From positions 62,001 through 126,000 of the forward strand of contig CAMPDV010000448.1 in assembly GCA_946699065.1 (NCBI GenBank): a DNA stretch of 64,000 nt. The letters run 5' to 3'. Of the stretch, positions 11,765 to 24,009 are shown one piece after another (within the stretch, counting starts at the first letter, position 1; each line of letters starts with the position of its first letter). The notes under the pieces are model-generated. The model saw only the letters and a list, made by a program, of their open reading frames with translations. It was not told the DNA's origin and searched no databases. Source of the stretch: Loxodes magnus (lineage: Eukaryota > Ciliophora > Karyorelictea > Loxodida > Loxodidae). Made by a program: the position numbers and the translations under genes.

Positions 11765-13168
11765 TCATTAATGCAAAAACTTACTAATTTTAGGTTCGTA
11801 TTATTATTATTTCTTAAATTATGTAAGTTTTACTAAATCTCCTTCATCTAAAGCAAACAAAAATATTTTATTTAAGTCTTCTAATACACTAGATTCATTT
11901 TAAAACTTTAAGAAAAACAAGGTCTATTATAGTAAAACAACATATTTTTGATTTTTTAAAGCAACATTAAAGTATTCAAATCTTAAATATCCTTTTTTTC
12001 GTGCTTTCACTGTGGCATTTTTATAAGAATAAGTCTCAGCATAATATGTTTTTTTAATTATTGCTGTTTCATAGAATTGATAAATTTTCAAATCTAAAGA
12101 AGGCAAAAAGAGTATTCGCTTTGCTATTTAAAGGTAATGAATACGAAACATCTATTCATATAGCAATACGATAATTTAATGGCATCTTTGTTTTGATTAA
12201 CTATTTTTATTTGATTTATTGTATAAAGCTTCATATTTTAACAATAATGTTCTATCAATTAATCATAACTTTCTAAAGCTTCATTTACTTAAGACTCACA
12301 ATGCATTTCCCTTATTAAGTAAATAATGCTTTATTAGGAATTAATGTAAGGTTTGTAGTACTAAACTGTTTAATTTTAATAATTGATATCTTTAAGGATT
12401 TTTTATTTACTAAAAAGAGCTTAATAATTTTAACGATCAAGCTGTATCGCAATATTTATATCAATCAATAGCTTTCTAGTAGTCTTCATAGAACTAGTTA
12501 CCTTATTAAAGTAGATCATAAGAGCTTAAGAACTAGATTGAGTCACTCTTGCCTAATTTAATTTAGTTTAATTAGCTTATACTTATAATATCTCTATTGA
12601 TGCTTTGATTAAAGCTCATTTCCTGTTGCAATTTTTAAAATCCTTTATTACTAACTTAAAGTACCCTTACGATGCGATTATCTCAAGGTAATGGTATAAG
12701 GTTTTATTAGTTTAGTCTTATTTTAAGAGCATATCTCTTTGAATTAGTAGGATTATGTTATAATTAATTTTATGTTTCTAGCTTTATAAATTTCATAATC
12801 TGAGTATATGAAAACTTATCAAAAACTAAATGATATTCAAACATATAAAGGTAAATAAATATCTCAAGTGTATTTCTTGCTTAGTTTCATCTAATAATTA
12901 TGATTTTTGCTTTACTTATTCACTGATAAAAAATTAATAAAGAGTAAGCTTTAAGTTTGCAGGTTTGAATAGATACTTGTATATAGTTGGTATTTTAGAT
13001 TTGATGCTTAAAATAAGCTTTTTTGAATATTTACTCATTTCTTTTCTTCAAACTAACTACTTTATCCCTAGCTATTTTTAAGTTTACGTTCAATAAGTTA
13101 GCTTCAGTATTGATATTTAATATTAAAAAAAGTGTTCTCAAAAGCTTAATTTCATTCTTTCCGTCCAT
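11765..13168 (-). CDS. Probable TPR-repeat protein, 467 aa
   Basis: A frame from ATG to TGA on the minus strand, convergent with the gag-like ORF. Two segments in the same frame match the tetratricopeptide pattern: one near residues 223-240 with Q-Q-G-N-Q-F-Y-x-x-x-Q-K-A-I-D-W-Y, and one near residues 285-296 with N-K-G-N-A-L-W-V-L-S-K-W. TPR repeats are helical pairs used as protein-binding scaffolds and are abundant in ciliates. The C-terminal part is acidic-basic and looks helical (for example L-D-E-G-D-L-V-K). Several Trp are TGA. An in-frame TGA lies just upstream of the chosen ATG. The partner is unknown. The call rests on two TPR-like motifs; a profile search would settle it. Confidence 0.52.
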
Positions 13169-13289
13169 AGAGTCACTTCAGCTTCTCCAAATGGGGAATC
13201 TTGTTGTTAAAATTAATATTAAATTTTGAGTCAAATGCTTCAGTCTTCTTGAACAAGGTCAAATAAGAATTAGTTATTAAGTTATTAAT

Positions 13290-15450
13290 TAGAACCTCGT
13301 CAGTCAAACTTTCTTACTGGTAAAGAGAACCCTCGGGGTAAGCTAAGTATGTTTCAACGGAGCTTATCCACCCTTCCCCGTGGTGGCCTCTAGTGCGAGA
13401 TTACTCGCAATGCAGTATACACTGTACCAGATTACCTACTTGTTCTCCTGACGTAGCTGACATTTATTTTATATTATATCTTATGGGATGGGAGAGCAAA
13501 TTAAGAAGAAATATAACTAGCATAAGAAAAAGCATAAGTTTAAAAGGTATAAATGTGATTACTGATAATATAAGCAAAAATAGATTAAATAAACAGATAA
13601 TTAATTAATTTATCCCCTTAAAAATGTTTAAATAGATAAGGAAATTTTTAAATCCGAGGAAAGAAACTAAATGCATATGGATCAAGAAAGAATTGGTTAA
13701 TTTATTAATAATTGGGAAAGTAATGTTTTCTAAAAACATAAGGTTATTGATGAAGAAGAACTAGAAAACAGCAATTAAAGGATAGATAATATTTTCAAAA
13801 GTTGTACCTTTGTAAAAGAACAATAAACTTCTTATTTGCAAGGATTAGATATAATTAGTTGGAAAGAAATTTAGGAAATCGTAAAGGAACTATCTAATAA
13901 TAATTCATCTGGAACAAGTGACATAAAAGCAGATCTTATTAAATACGCTAATACGGAAATTCACCTTGTATTATAAAAGTTCATTAATAATATGTTGAGA
14001 AAGTAAATCATCCCTAATAAACTCAAATCAGTAAGAATTCTTCCACCATACAAGAAAGGATCTAAGAGTGATTAGAAGAATTAAAGACCAATTGCGCTCA
14101 TAAATGTAATTTAAAAAATATATGATAAAATACTTCTGGAAAAACAGATTGAAGAACTAGCTTAAGAACAGCAAGAGCATTTAGAAGATGAGGAAACCCA
14201 TGCTCCTAGAAACTTAAACCAGGCTGCAATGAATATCAGAATTGACGAATTCGATAGGCAGCTAGAACAATTATATGAATCGAATGAAAATATTCATATC
14301 AAATTGGAAAAATTAGAGACAAGTGTAAAATAATAGGCTATGCAATCTATCCCAATGGAGATCGAATAAGAGAATAATAAGCCAATTAAGCAAACTAAAG
14401 AGAAATATTATAGGAAAAAATGTTACATCTGCAGGAGAACAGACCACCTATGGAGACGATGCTGGAAGAGAAAGAAGATTTAATAGAAAATATGGAATGA
14501 CCTAACCTAATTTTACCCAACCAGGAATGGAGAAATTTATAAGAAGACAACAAGCTATATGAAGAGACAACCATTCCGAAAACTTGACAGTAAAGGGAGG
14601 AGAAGACCACCTAGAGATCAAGTTCCTATTGGTTGGATAGGGAAGTAGGAAGCTTTTAAGTAGACGATCCTTCTTTAATACTTTAATTTAAATTTAAATA
14701 TGATAAAATACTTACTTAAAGACTTTATGGATACATTTATTAGCATAAAATTATACATCTCTCATAATAAGAATTTTGTAGAGTAGACAAACAATGCTTA
14801 ATGCTTGAAATTTATAGTAAATTATTGCTTTTCAAAAAAGGAGAGGAAGATCAAAGCACCTACTTACAACCCTATAGATGTAGAAAAGAATTTGACACTA
14901 TTAGCAGAAGATTATTATTTCATCATTTATGTAGAATAAAACAACTCTTGCCCTAATAAACTGCTTCAGATAATTTTATCATAATCTAGATGATAGATTC
15001 ATCTTAGTGTACACTTTCAAAAAACTTATAATAGGGTTTTGGAGATTGTAAGAAAGTACGCATAATCCAGCTCTAGCTATTATCTTCTATGATATTACTT
15101 TCAGGTATTTAGAAACTTATTAAAAAAGTTTGGCTTTAAAATATGAGTCATTTATTTGTTACTAAAGCTTAGGCAGATGAATTTTTAATGATTTCTAATG
15201 AAGATTATATGAATTTATTTATTAAAGTAACGGGCAAGTGTTTAAATGAGTAGATTGAACATTGATACTGGTAAATGTGAATTTAAATGCTTTAGAACTA
15301 AGAACAAAAGCAAGAAGATATTAATGTTAACATAAGTTTGAACAAATAAAAATAAAAAGATTCAAGTAGTTTACTTAGGATATAGTTTTCATTTAAATGA
15401 ATACTCTAAAGTATATTGCTAAGAAATATTGCAAAATATAAGAAATGTGC
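13290..15450 (+). pseudogene. Degenerate non-LTR (LINE-type) reverse transcriptase, interrupted by an insertion
   Basis: From the ATG at 13671 the frame encodes the classic pre-catalytic RT region: S-W-K-E-I-x-E-I-V-K-E-L then S-G-T-S-D-I-K-A, R-K-Q-I-I-P-N-K, I-L-P-P-Y-K-K-G and Q-R-P-I-A-L-I-N, as in fingers motifs 0-2 of LINE enzymes. The frame is broken at 14136 by a retroposon and resumes at 14714. Around 15170-15190 the catalytic Y/F-A-D-D box reads Q-A-D-E-F-L-M, so the second Asp is lost. Near 15372 a V-V-Y-L-G motif E follows. Shifts of frame separate these blocks, so the gene is dead. The GC-richer stretch at 13300-13480 may be the end of the endonuclease domain (L-P-T-C-S-P-D-V). 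Family assignment is LINE-like; clade not determinable. Confidence 0.68.
14136..14697 (+). mobile_element. 5'-truncated gag-like retroposon inserted in the RT, 16-bp target duplication
   Basis: ATATGATAAAATACTT occurs at 14120-14135 and again at 14698-14713, exactly flanking a block that is closely similar to the second half of copy 1. The similarity runs from K-Q-I-E-E-L-A-Q through the zinc knuckle C-Y-I-C-x4-H-x4-C to the C-terminus and AT tail. The knuckle Trp is TGG here but TGA in copy 1. An extra A near the 3' end removes the family stop. Truncation at the 5' end with an intact 3' tail is the hallmark of target-primed reverse transcription. By chance it fuses in frame with the RT. Confidence 0.85.
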
Positions 15451-15692
15451 TAATAGATCCATATTAAAGTTGCCAAAAATACTAGAATATAGTTCCTTAA
15501 AATTTTAAATACATTTTTTAGATTCATGCATCCAAGCAGAGTATGACTTAGAAATTAATAAATGAGTAATTTTACATGGCAATGAAAAAATAAAAAAATA
15601 TTTACCTACCACACTAAATAAAACTTGACTAGACCATTTTTAGAATACTACATAACTATAAAGTATTTAAAGCTTTATTTAGATTTTTGATA

Positions 15693-16011
15693 TAATTGAA
15701 AAGATGGTGGGAGCTAAGAATGACCTTCGTGACTAAACTTTCTGGTTTTATGGCTAGGAACAATTTCCTTTCCTACCGCTGAGAAAGTCCCTGGTCAGAG
15801 TCATTTTCTGAAGGAAACGCTGTCTTTGAGATTATCCGCTCTTGGTAGGGGCTTGAAGCCTGGCTGCTCATAGCGATGGAGCTCCCTAGCAGCTGTTCCT
15901 GGAGCACAACAGGATATCCTATCCCCGTTATTCCATAAAAAGAGAGCGTCGGATCGTGCAATCGGAAAGGAGTTTCCGGTCCAAAAACTTTTTAAGTTGA
16001 AATTAATTAAA
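15693..16011 (+). mobile_element. GC-rich small-ORF retroposon, copy A, imperfect 14-bp target duplication
   Basis: TTAGATTTTTGATA (15679-15692) and TTAGATATTTGATA (16012-16025) flank a block near 50% GC in a ~20% GC background. The block is about 90% identical by eye to the element at 63.5 kb and has the same ends: AATTGAAAAGATGG at the start and AGTTGAAATTAATTAA at the end. It is unrelated by eye to the gag-like family, though both have a near-terminal ATG and an AT-rich tail. Confidence 0.75.
15704..16000 (+). pseudogene. Broken copy of the 96-aa retroposon ORF (MVGA family)
   Basis: The frame starts at an ATG a few bases inside the element and matches the intact copy at 63486-63776. A 5-bp insertion (TATCC, near 15920) and a 1-bp insertion near the 3' end shift the middle part, although the final TGA comes back into frame. 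No known domain is recognised. Confidence 0.55.
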
Positions 16012-16025
16012 TTAGATATTTGATA

Positions 16026-17130
16026 AGAAATGAAAAAACCTAACTCTATGTGACTTTTCTATTTAACAAAGCAAAAATTGCTAATCCGAGAAATTTAAAA
16101 AAATTGAGAAACTAATCTAATATTTTTAATTAGATGTATATAATATAGAAGATCTCATAGAATAATTTACTAAAAGATTATGACGAAATAAAAGAAAGAC
16201 TCTTTTAAGATGCTACAGATATAATGAGACCAATGTAAACAGAATATTTTTATTTTGAAGATATTGATAATAAAGCAAGTTAATTTAAATTTATAATTAT
16301 ACGAAATCAATTAGATTTATAACTAGTTTCTATATACAAAATTAGAACCTTTTTCTAATATTTCTTGTATACTTTATAAAAAATATACTTCAAAATTAAG
16401 TACTCTGAGATTTCCATATGTGAAGAATTAGGTAATTTTGTTCATATTTAATCATGTGAAGCCCTACAAGACTTTATTAAGGAATTTCAAGACTAAAACG
16501 ACTTAATTAAGATGTAAAAATATAATCAGAGTTATGTACTCTTAAGCTTCGTACTTAAAAGTAGTTAAAATAATATATTTTAGAATTAAATGCTTTCATT
16601 AAAAATTACTGAGAAGAAGAATTGAAATCCTAAAGTGAAATAAGGAATTATTAAAATGGTAGAGTGATTCAGATATAATTAAAACAGTGGAAGAAAAATA
16701 TGGAGAATAAATAAAGTAAGACTGATAAATAAGAAGTAAATAAACAGTTTTATTACTTATATGAAAATATAGCAAAGACATATTAAATTATATTAATTTA
16801 TTATTATTATTATTATTTTAAATTTTTGTGCGTCTTTTGCAAATTAAGGGCTAAACTAGCTTCAAGTATCTGAAAAAAAACAAAACAAATAACGTCAATG
16901 AGTAGCAATTTTATTAAAATGATAGAGCTATCTTCACAAAAATTTAGATGCTCTTAGTTTAGCTAAGTAAAACTTTTTTATGTCTTGAAACATAAATAAA
17001 TCGAAATTTTTTATTCTATTTTAATACACAAGGAGAATTTTCTTTCTGGACTCTCTCTTACTCTCTTATATAGTATCTTAATAATCCATTAATTAACTCT
17101 TTTTTTATCATATTTAAAAATAATTTAAAT
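16026..17130. other. AT-rich spacer
   Basis: No gene, RNA or element is recognisable between the GC-rich retroposon and the next GC-rich island. Confidence 0.4.
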
Positions 17131-17380
17131 AGGGAGGAAAGCCCTTTCCTTCAGATACTGCTTGGAGGCTCAGCAAGGCAACGAAAAAATAAGCGCGGAC
17201 GGAGGATAAATCGGAGGAAGAGAAGTCAATTACAAGACAAGGAAGATGTGACAAACTGGAGGACTCTGAATGCCAGGAGGAATCAAGGAAAGAGAGACCA
17301 ATATAAATTTTTTCTACATTAAATAAAATTAATTTAAAGAGCTGCGCACCAACGAGAGTGCTACGCTCTCTATAATCCAA
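17131..17380. other. GC-rich island of unknown nature
   Basis: About 250 bases with markedly higher GC than the surroundings. The plus strand reads as an Asp/Glu/Lys/Arg/Ser-rich peptide from about 17133 to 17310, resembling the charged N-terminal parts of the gag-like proteins but without their signature. It may be a further retroposon or the divergent start of the decayed element that follows. Confidence 0.35.
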
Positions 17381-17509
17381 TTTATTTATTCCTTAACTCA
17401 AATAAATTCACCTTCTTAACTATCTGCTTTATAATGGGACTAGGATATAAATATCTTTCTTCCTTATTTTTTTATTCATATTTCAAAATATGAATAATAT
17501 TTAAGGATT

Positions 17510-18130
17510 CAAATATGGATTTTTCGCAACTCCAAAAAGGCAGGAGTAAATGAAATCCTAGAGAGGCTAGGATCAGGAAAGAGTATCAAAAAAGTTATCC
17601 ATAAAATCAAATCTCCCACTTACGAAGAAAAGTCTAAGAAATAGGCTAAAAGTATTATACACTCAGAAATCTTCAATCTAACCATAGTGTAGTAAATAAG
17701 CAATGATTAGTTAATAAAAGCGGTGCTAGACTCCAGGAAGAGGTAAAACAACTGAAGAGATTAATACAAAAACTTGAAATTGCAGAGGAAATAAAATCGA
17801 GACTCATGACCTAAGAAAGAGATCTTAATGCATTTCGAAATATTTCGCAAGTCCAAAACAATTAATCATAACACTAACAAAAGAAGCAGAAAGAAATGGT
17901 CAACAAAATAGAAAAAATATAAGAAAATCAGCAAAAATTGCAGCTCTAAATGGATTTACAAGAGAAAAGAAATGAGAATCAAAAAGATGCTATTATTGTA
18001 ACTCTCGAACGCATCAATGAAAAAGATGCTTGAAATTTCAAAACTTTAAATAAGAATACTGAAACTAGAAGAAGTTGGAGATAAAAAGAAGATATAATAA
18101 TAACTAAAAAGAGAAAGAGAAATATTATAT
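17510..18130 (+). pseudogene. Decayed gag-like zinc-knuckle ORF, copy 3
   Basis: Similarity to copy 2 is clear but spread over different frames. A Q-E-E-V-K-Q-L-K coiled-coil block and the E-I-K-S-R-L-M-T-Q-E-R-D-L block are out of frame with the knuckle C-Y-Y-C-N-S-R-T-H-Q-W-K-R-C at about 17985-18027. Single-base deletions, for example in the conserved L-I-K-x-V-L-x-L-Q-E-E segment near 17725, explain this. No target duplication found. Confidence 0.7.
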
Positions 18131-18272
18131 TGCAATAATTTGGAAAAGTGTACAAGATCAAAGATACCAATCATTATTTAGGCTAATATATACATCAGTG
18201 ACAGTATGCATAGCAAGGAGAAAAATTGTAGAAATATTTAAAATTTTATATTTAGCATATAAAGCATTAAAG

Positions 18273-18314
18273 AGGTTGGCGGGAAAGAGGTTTAAATACC
18301 TCCAAGAACATCAA
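18273..18314 (+). repeat. Conserved 42-base GGTTGGCG motif with small hairpin, copy 1
   Basis: Starts AGGTTGGCGGGAAA and ends AAGAACATCAA. A relative lies at 53098-53138 with about 33 of 42 positions equal. Internal AGGT/ACCT can pair around TTAAAT. It lies ~140 bases 3' of the decayed gag copy and might be a retroposon 3' end. Confidence 0.45.
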
Positions 18315-18460
18315 ATATTTAATTTTTTATTTTAATTTATATTTGCTAGAAAAATAAATTTAAAATAATTTTTTATTACATCTTTTTTTTTATATAAGCT
18401 ATGTAATTTCTAATTAAATTAAAAAAATGTTTCTTATTTTAAAATATTTTTTATAATAAA

Positions 18461-18532
18461 TGCTCTTACTGAGATTCGAACTCAGATCATTGGATTTAGA
18501 GTCCAAGGTGCTCGCCATTACACCATAAGAGC
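18461..18532 (-). tRNA. tRNA-Gln (anticodon CUA, reads UAG), copy 1
   Basis: The 72-nt cloverleaf has acceptor GCTCTTA/TAAGAGC, anticodon stem TTGGA/TCCAA, anticodon CTA at 34-36 and T-loop GAGTTCGAATCTC. It strongly resembles ciliate tRNA-Gln(CUA) genes. It decodes UAG as Gln. Confidence 0.96.
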
Positions 18533-18625
18533 TTTAATTATATTATTTTAAATAAAATAAATATAACAATTCACGAAATTTAGATTATAGTAATTTTTTG
18601 TAGTTGAATATAGATATAAATTGTT
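18461..18625 (-). repeat. Inverted-repeat arm carrying tRNA-Gln(CUA), partner at 21669-21818
   Basis: The tRNA plus roughly 85 bases of 5' flank match, in opposite orientation, the flank of copy 2 (shared blocks such as GAATTGTTATATTTATTTTA and CAACTAC). The duplication therefore included upstream DNA and not the tRNA alone. Confidence 0.7.
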
Positions 18626-21600
18626 TTGATTTAAAATCGTGGAAAATTGGATTTTTTTTAGTAAATATTTCTTTGCTTTATTATTTAAATAAAATTTTAG
18701 AATTTTGTGTTATTTAATTAAACAATGATAGCTATTTCAGAAATTATTTTTCTAAAATTCTAATTTTAAATTATTCTTCCTCAATTTTTTAAGCATATAT
18801 TATAAGATTTTCTAACTTTTTACATTTTTCTTTCTTATTTAAATTATATTTCATAATTATAAATTAAAAAGAAAACAGGATGAATAAATAAGCTTTATTG
18901 GTTAAATGAAATATAAAAATAGAGAAATGTTTAGCTAATAATTATTAAAGATAAATAGCATGAATTAATGAATTAAGATTTAGGTCTAAAAGTAATTTAA
19001 CTAAGAAAATTAAGAGATAATTTCAATTAACAAGACAGGATAAATTTTCCTTTTATTAGATACATTTTTAATTATATTTAAGATTTATATCTAAAAATTT
19101 AAGTTAATACATATAAAAGGAATAATTATTTTGATTCTACAATTTTTAAATAGTTTATGAAAAATGCTAAAGGTAAAATATTATCTAAAAAAGTGAGAAC
19201 TCGATATAACACTTTTTAAATCTTAATAGGCCTATTTAGAACATAAAGATCAATTAAAGATTATATTACAAAAAATTTCATAGCATTTAATAGTAGCTAA
19301 TGTATTCATATTGTTAAATCCAATAGAATAAATTTAAATCATTAGTATGATTTATTTTTTTAATTTGCTTTGAACATATCTTTATACATTTTTTAAGGGA
19401 AAATTAAAATTTTTATTTTTTATTTTACTCTTCAAAACTTATTCACTATCTAATTTTTTAATCATACGAAAATTAGATTTTAAAAGCATAAAAAATTTTG
19501 ACTACCTCTTAAGGTTTATCAAAGTATCTCATATTTATGACAAGAAACGATGAAGAAATTGCAAATTGATTTTAGTTAGCATTATTAAAAACTCTAAATG
19601 AAATATTAATTACTTATATTGACTTCCTATTTTAACTGTGTTGATTTTATATCCTTAAGTTTTTTTATTTTCTTTAAAATTATTGTTTTTTATCCTTATA
19701 CTTGATAAACAAAATGAAAAATACATTAATAAATTTTATTTTTTATATGACAATTTCAAACTACAATCACTAAAATTAGACTGAGTATTTTTTTAATTTA
19801 ATAATTTTGATTATAACTAACTTTAATCTCAAATATACGTAAACATAAACTAGATAATTTTTTATTAGGGATGTAAAATAAAAAATAGCAATGGATTTTA
19901 GAATTGATGAAAAAATAAATTTGACTACCTAATTTAGATAATCTGAATTAACTCTTATAATTAGAATATTGCTCATCCACTTTTTTAGAACAAATACACA
20001 AAGAAAATTTAATTTTTTAAATCAGCTTTTTTATAATTTTTTAATTACTGTATTTGACTTTTTTATTTATTTTCAAATCAAGAACTAAAATTTAATTTTT
20101 TTAAAATAATGAAAATAGTAATTTTATAAATTTAAACTAAGTTAAAGATTTAATATATCTTTAGTTTAGCATTTTAAATTTATCTAGTTAAACAAATTTC
20201 AAAATCCTTATATATTAGTAAAATATTATAAAAATCAAATTAAAGAAAATTTAATTAAGATATTGAAAATCTTAAAGGAACCTAGCAATAACTACCTTTC
20301 AGTAACAAACGATTTTCCAATATAAAAAATAAAGCTTTAAATATAAAATAGAAAGAATTAAAGTTATAGAACTTTGCTTTTTTCTTAAATTAATTATTTT
20401 TCATAAAAATTCCAAGCTTTTATTCATTTATTTTTGATTATTATCTTAAAATGAGTTTTTTTAATTTTTCGAAATCCGAAATTTATATCTAATTTCTCTC
20501 AAAATTTTTCAATAGAGGAGATAGATTTTGTAAATTAGTAAATGATTTCTAAATGATACTAAATGCTTATATTTTTCCACTCTGAAACTAACTCTTTTTT
20601 TTAATTTCTTAATGAGTTAATAAAATTTTTGCTTGTCTGTTTTTTAGTTTTTAAGTTCTTAATATTTTAGCAGCAAAATTTTTTGAAATGCTTAATAATT
20701 ATTCAATTTTTCATATTATGTACTTCGTTAAAAATAAAAGATGTTTGAACTGTTTTATTCCAATTCTTAGTGTTTTTATGTTTTTTAAATAAACTAAATT
20801 TCGAATAAATTACTATAGGAAAAAAAGTTAAATCAAAATATCTCTTAAGATAAGAAATTAAATGCTAGAATTTAAGTTTTTTAGTTAGTAAACTTTAATT
20901 TATTTAGCTAAATCTATTAGAAAAAGAAAATAGAACTTATAACAAACAAAAAGCATTAAAGAGTTATCTGAACTAATATATTCTTTAGTATGAGTTCTTT
21001 GATATAGCCTTTCTTTAATCTGCTTCAGTATATTTGATACTTGGAAATAGAAAATTAATAATTAAATAATTAATTTATCATATTTATAATTTAAATTAAG
21101 CAATCATAAGCTAATAATAATCGCTTAGATAGCATACTGAAAACTAGAAAATATAATGCAGCAATTTTCGAATAAATATATTTATCTTATTTCCTAATTT
21201 AGAATTTTAATAAATATAATGCAATTTTAAAATTAGACGCCATATAATTGATTAATGCTATTAAACTAAGAGATTCTAATCATTTATAGAAATGGCCAAA
21301 CTGAATTTTTCATAGAACAATTTTTACTTAGTAATGCTTTTATCACTTAAAAATTTGGAACTAGAAAAATTATTATCTTATAAATCATTTAGTTAACTAA
21401 AATATTTTAAAACTTAAAAATTTATTGATCATGTTATTTCAAGCAATTATTATAATTATTATGAAAACAAAAACACAAAAAGTTTTTAAATTTTTTGAAT
21501 TATATTACAAAAATTGAGAAAGAAAATCTAAAATTTGAATTTTCGTAAGGGAATTTTCTTAATTAACTACTACAGAGTAATTTGGATGAAAAATAATTAG

Positions 21601-21746
21601 AATCTTAAAAATAAATAAAGAAATTCATTCTTTTGCATCTTTTAAAATAAAAGTAAACTAAAACTTTAAGCAACTACGAAAACATTAATTATAATCTAAA
21701 TTTCGCGAATTGTTATATTTATTTTATTTAAAAGAATATAATTAAA
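18533..21746. other. AT-rich gene-poor stretch
   Basis: Very low GC with long A/T runs on both strands. Apart from the tRNA flanks nothing could be supported. Confidence 0.5.
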
Positions 21747-21818
21747 GCTCTTATGGTGTAATGGCGAGCACCTTGGACTCTAAATCCAATGATCTGAGTT
21801 CGAATCTCAGTAAGAGCA
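21669..21818 (+). repeat. Inverted-repeat arm, partner of 18461-18625
   Basis: Shares the tRNA and about 75-85 bases of upstream sequence with the arm at 18.5 kb, with a few substitutions. Confidence 0.7.
21747..21818 (+). tRNA. tRNA-Gln (anticodon CUA), copy 2
   Basis: Identical in sequence to copy 1 and divergently oriented, with a T5 terminator right after the discriminator base. Confidence 0.96.
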
Positions 21819-24009
21819 TTTTTATAAAAACCATTTTAAACCATAATTAGATAGAGAATTAAAGTTTATACCAAAAATTAAATATATATTAGTTTGTTCC
21901 CTTTACTATTAAATAGAAAAGCTAATTTTTTTTAAGCGTAATTCTCTTAATAATTAATTTGAATTAAATTGCTTAGAAAAGTTTATTAATTTTTGTTTAT
22001 GGAATATCAGAAATGATTCTTATAACTAATTAAATTTAAAACATATTATTTTTCCTTTCTAAATGTAAACTTTAAAAAACCTATTAATTTTGATATGTTT
22101 ACTTTATTTTAACTTTGCAATAATTTTAAAAATAGCAGAAAATATTATTTTCTGAACGAACGCCTGAATGTTATGATTTGATTGAAAGATTGGTATACTA
22201 TATGACTTCGTAAACATGAATCTCGTTTTCTTATTTTATAGAGTTTCTTACTCTATATGAAAAATATTGTAATAATTTAAGTTAAAAAAAATTTTACACT
22301 TCTTTATTGGTATTAAAATGAAAAATACGAAATAAAATACTCAATGATAATAAAGTTTTATAAGGATAAAGTTACTTAGAGATGTTCATGATTAAATTTT
22401 TCATTTAATATTTAAATTTTTTTTATAATCTAAGTGAAATACTTGAAACTTTTAAAAATTATACATTTTAAAAGCTTTTTAATATGTAACACACCCACTG
22501 AGAAGAACGCTATATTGATTCGAGTTTGCTAAGAAGAATCAAAATAAAAAGCATTGAAACTAAAATTCTTTTCACTTTACTGTAAAATTACATAATCTCT
22601 CTGAAATATTAGATTGATTTATTGTCTTAATATTAATAGCAAAACAAAAAGAGCTGCTATAATTGAAGTTTTAAAATAATTAAAAATAAAATTTAAATAA
22701 CTTAATTGTTTATTTACTATAAATTTTGCGATTATCACACATATAAAATGCTTACAAAGTCTGAAATTTTTTAAATTTAAAAATTATCAAAAAATTTTAA
22801 ATTGGCTTGTGATTTTTTTCAATAAAATTTCTATAAATTAGAAGCGAGTTTTTTTAAATGAAAGAATAAGCTCATCTATAAAAGTCTAGAAAATTGATTC
22901 TTAAAAAAGGTGATAAAACAATCAAATTTTTATTATTTAAATTGTTTATCCTAAATTTTTAAGTTCCTGCAAATTGAAATAGTTTGATCTTTTAAAAAGA
23001 GGCAATAACTAGAAATATAAGAAACAGAAATTATTTTGATTTTTTTATTTTATGTTCCGAGATGAAAAGCATGATATAGGTATTATAATTCCGATTTCGC
23101 TCTTTTAATTCAATTTTTAAATTCGGAAATAAAAACGATAGACAAAATTAATAAATCAGAATGTGTGTGGTCGAGAAAAAATGATTAAGAAAAAAGGCAA
23201 ACCTTACTTTCAAACTTAAAGCGGAATAAATTGTATAAAAATCACGAGTTTAACTTTAATTATTTGATTATACTTAGATGGATTCAATTTCCTTAAAATC
23301 ATTTTTAATTTACATAAAAATTAAAAAAATCCGACTTTAAAATCCAGTTTTAAAATTAATATGCTTCTAGATGAAAAATTCTAATTATTTCGCTTATGTG
23401 GAACTGCTTAATTTAGTTATAAATTTAATAGATAAAAATACAAAAAAATGAAAAAAGTTTAACGAAAGTAGACAATTAATAAAATAAAATAGATAAAAAG
23501 GCTTAAACTAATTTTAATCATTTATAAAAGATAAACAATTTAGCCATTATGAACTTTTGATACTTAAAGCAAAAAATAATTAATTATAAAATCAAGATGA
23601 TATATTTATTAGTTCTTAGTAATAGTTAATACTTTATCCAACTTTAATAGGAAGAAAATAAAATGTTTATTTCGCTAAAGTCAGTTGTAATACTAATAAA
23701 AATATAATTATTTGAATGAATAAAGCTTTTTGATAAAAAAATCTATGATAAAGCTCTAAACTGATGGACTAATTAGCATCTTGCATTGTCTTTTTATATC
23801 TTAAAGTTTAAGATAAGAATTAACTAAAGGTTTAAAAGCAATAGTTAGAAAGTCATTCCTTAAATGAGTAACTAAAATTTTAATTTTTTAAATTAAATTA
23901 AAATTAAATTTACGCTCAAATTTATAAAGCTACTTCAAAGCAAGTATTTTCACAAGATATTTATTATTTTATTAATTGTATTCATAAAATTATAATAATT
24001 TATATTTCA
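21819..24009. other. AT-rich stretch with weak coding-like patches
   Basis: Forward frames at about 22135-22270 and 22850-23430 read more like protein (charged, mixed) than their surroundings. They lack Met and contain many TGA codons. I do not call genes here. Confidence 0.35.

Noticed and set aside
13325-13495. Fragments resembling 5S rRNA (TCGG..AAGCTAAG and GATGGGAGA)
   Set aside because: The two fragments are about 150 bases apart instead of about 35, and no 5S fold can be drawn.
15773-15961. Minus-strand ORF in the GC-rich retroposon
   Set aside because: It starts inside the element and lacks a proper end, whereas the plus-strand ORF fills the element from end to end. Kept only as an alternative in the feature text.
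22135-22300. Kinase-like or helical peptide in a forward frame
   Set aside because: Only one short protein-like patch, with no motif and no extension.
22850-23430. Forward frame with charged, protein-like patches
   Set aside because: TGA occurs more often than chance predicts and Met is absent.
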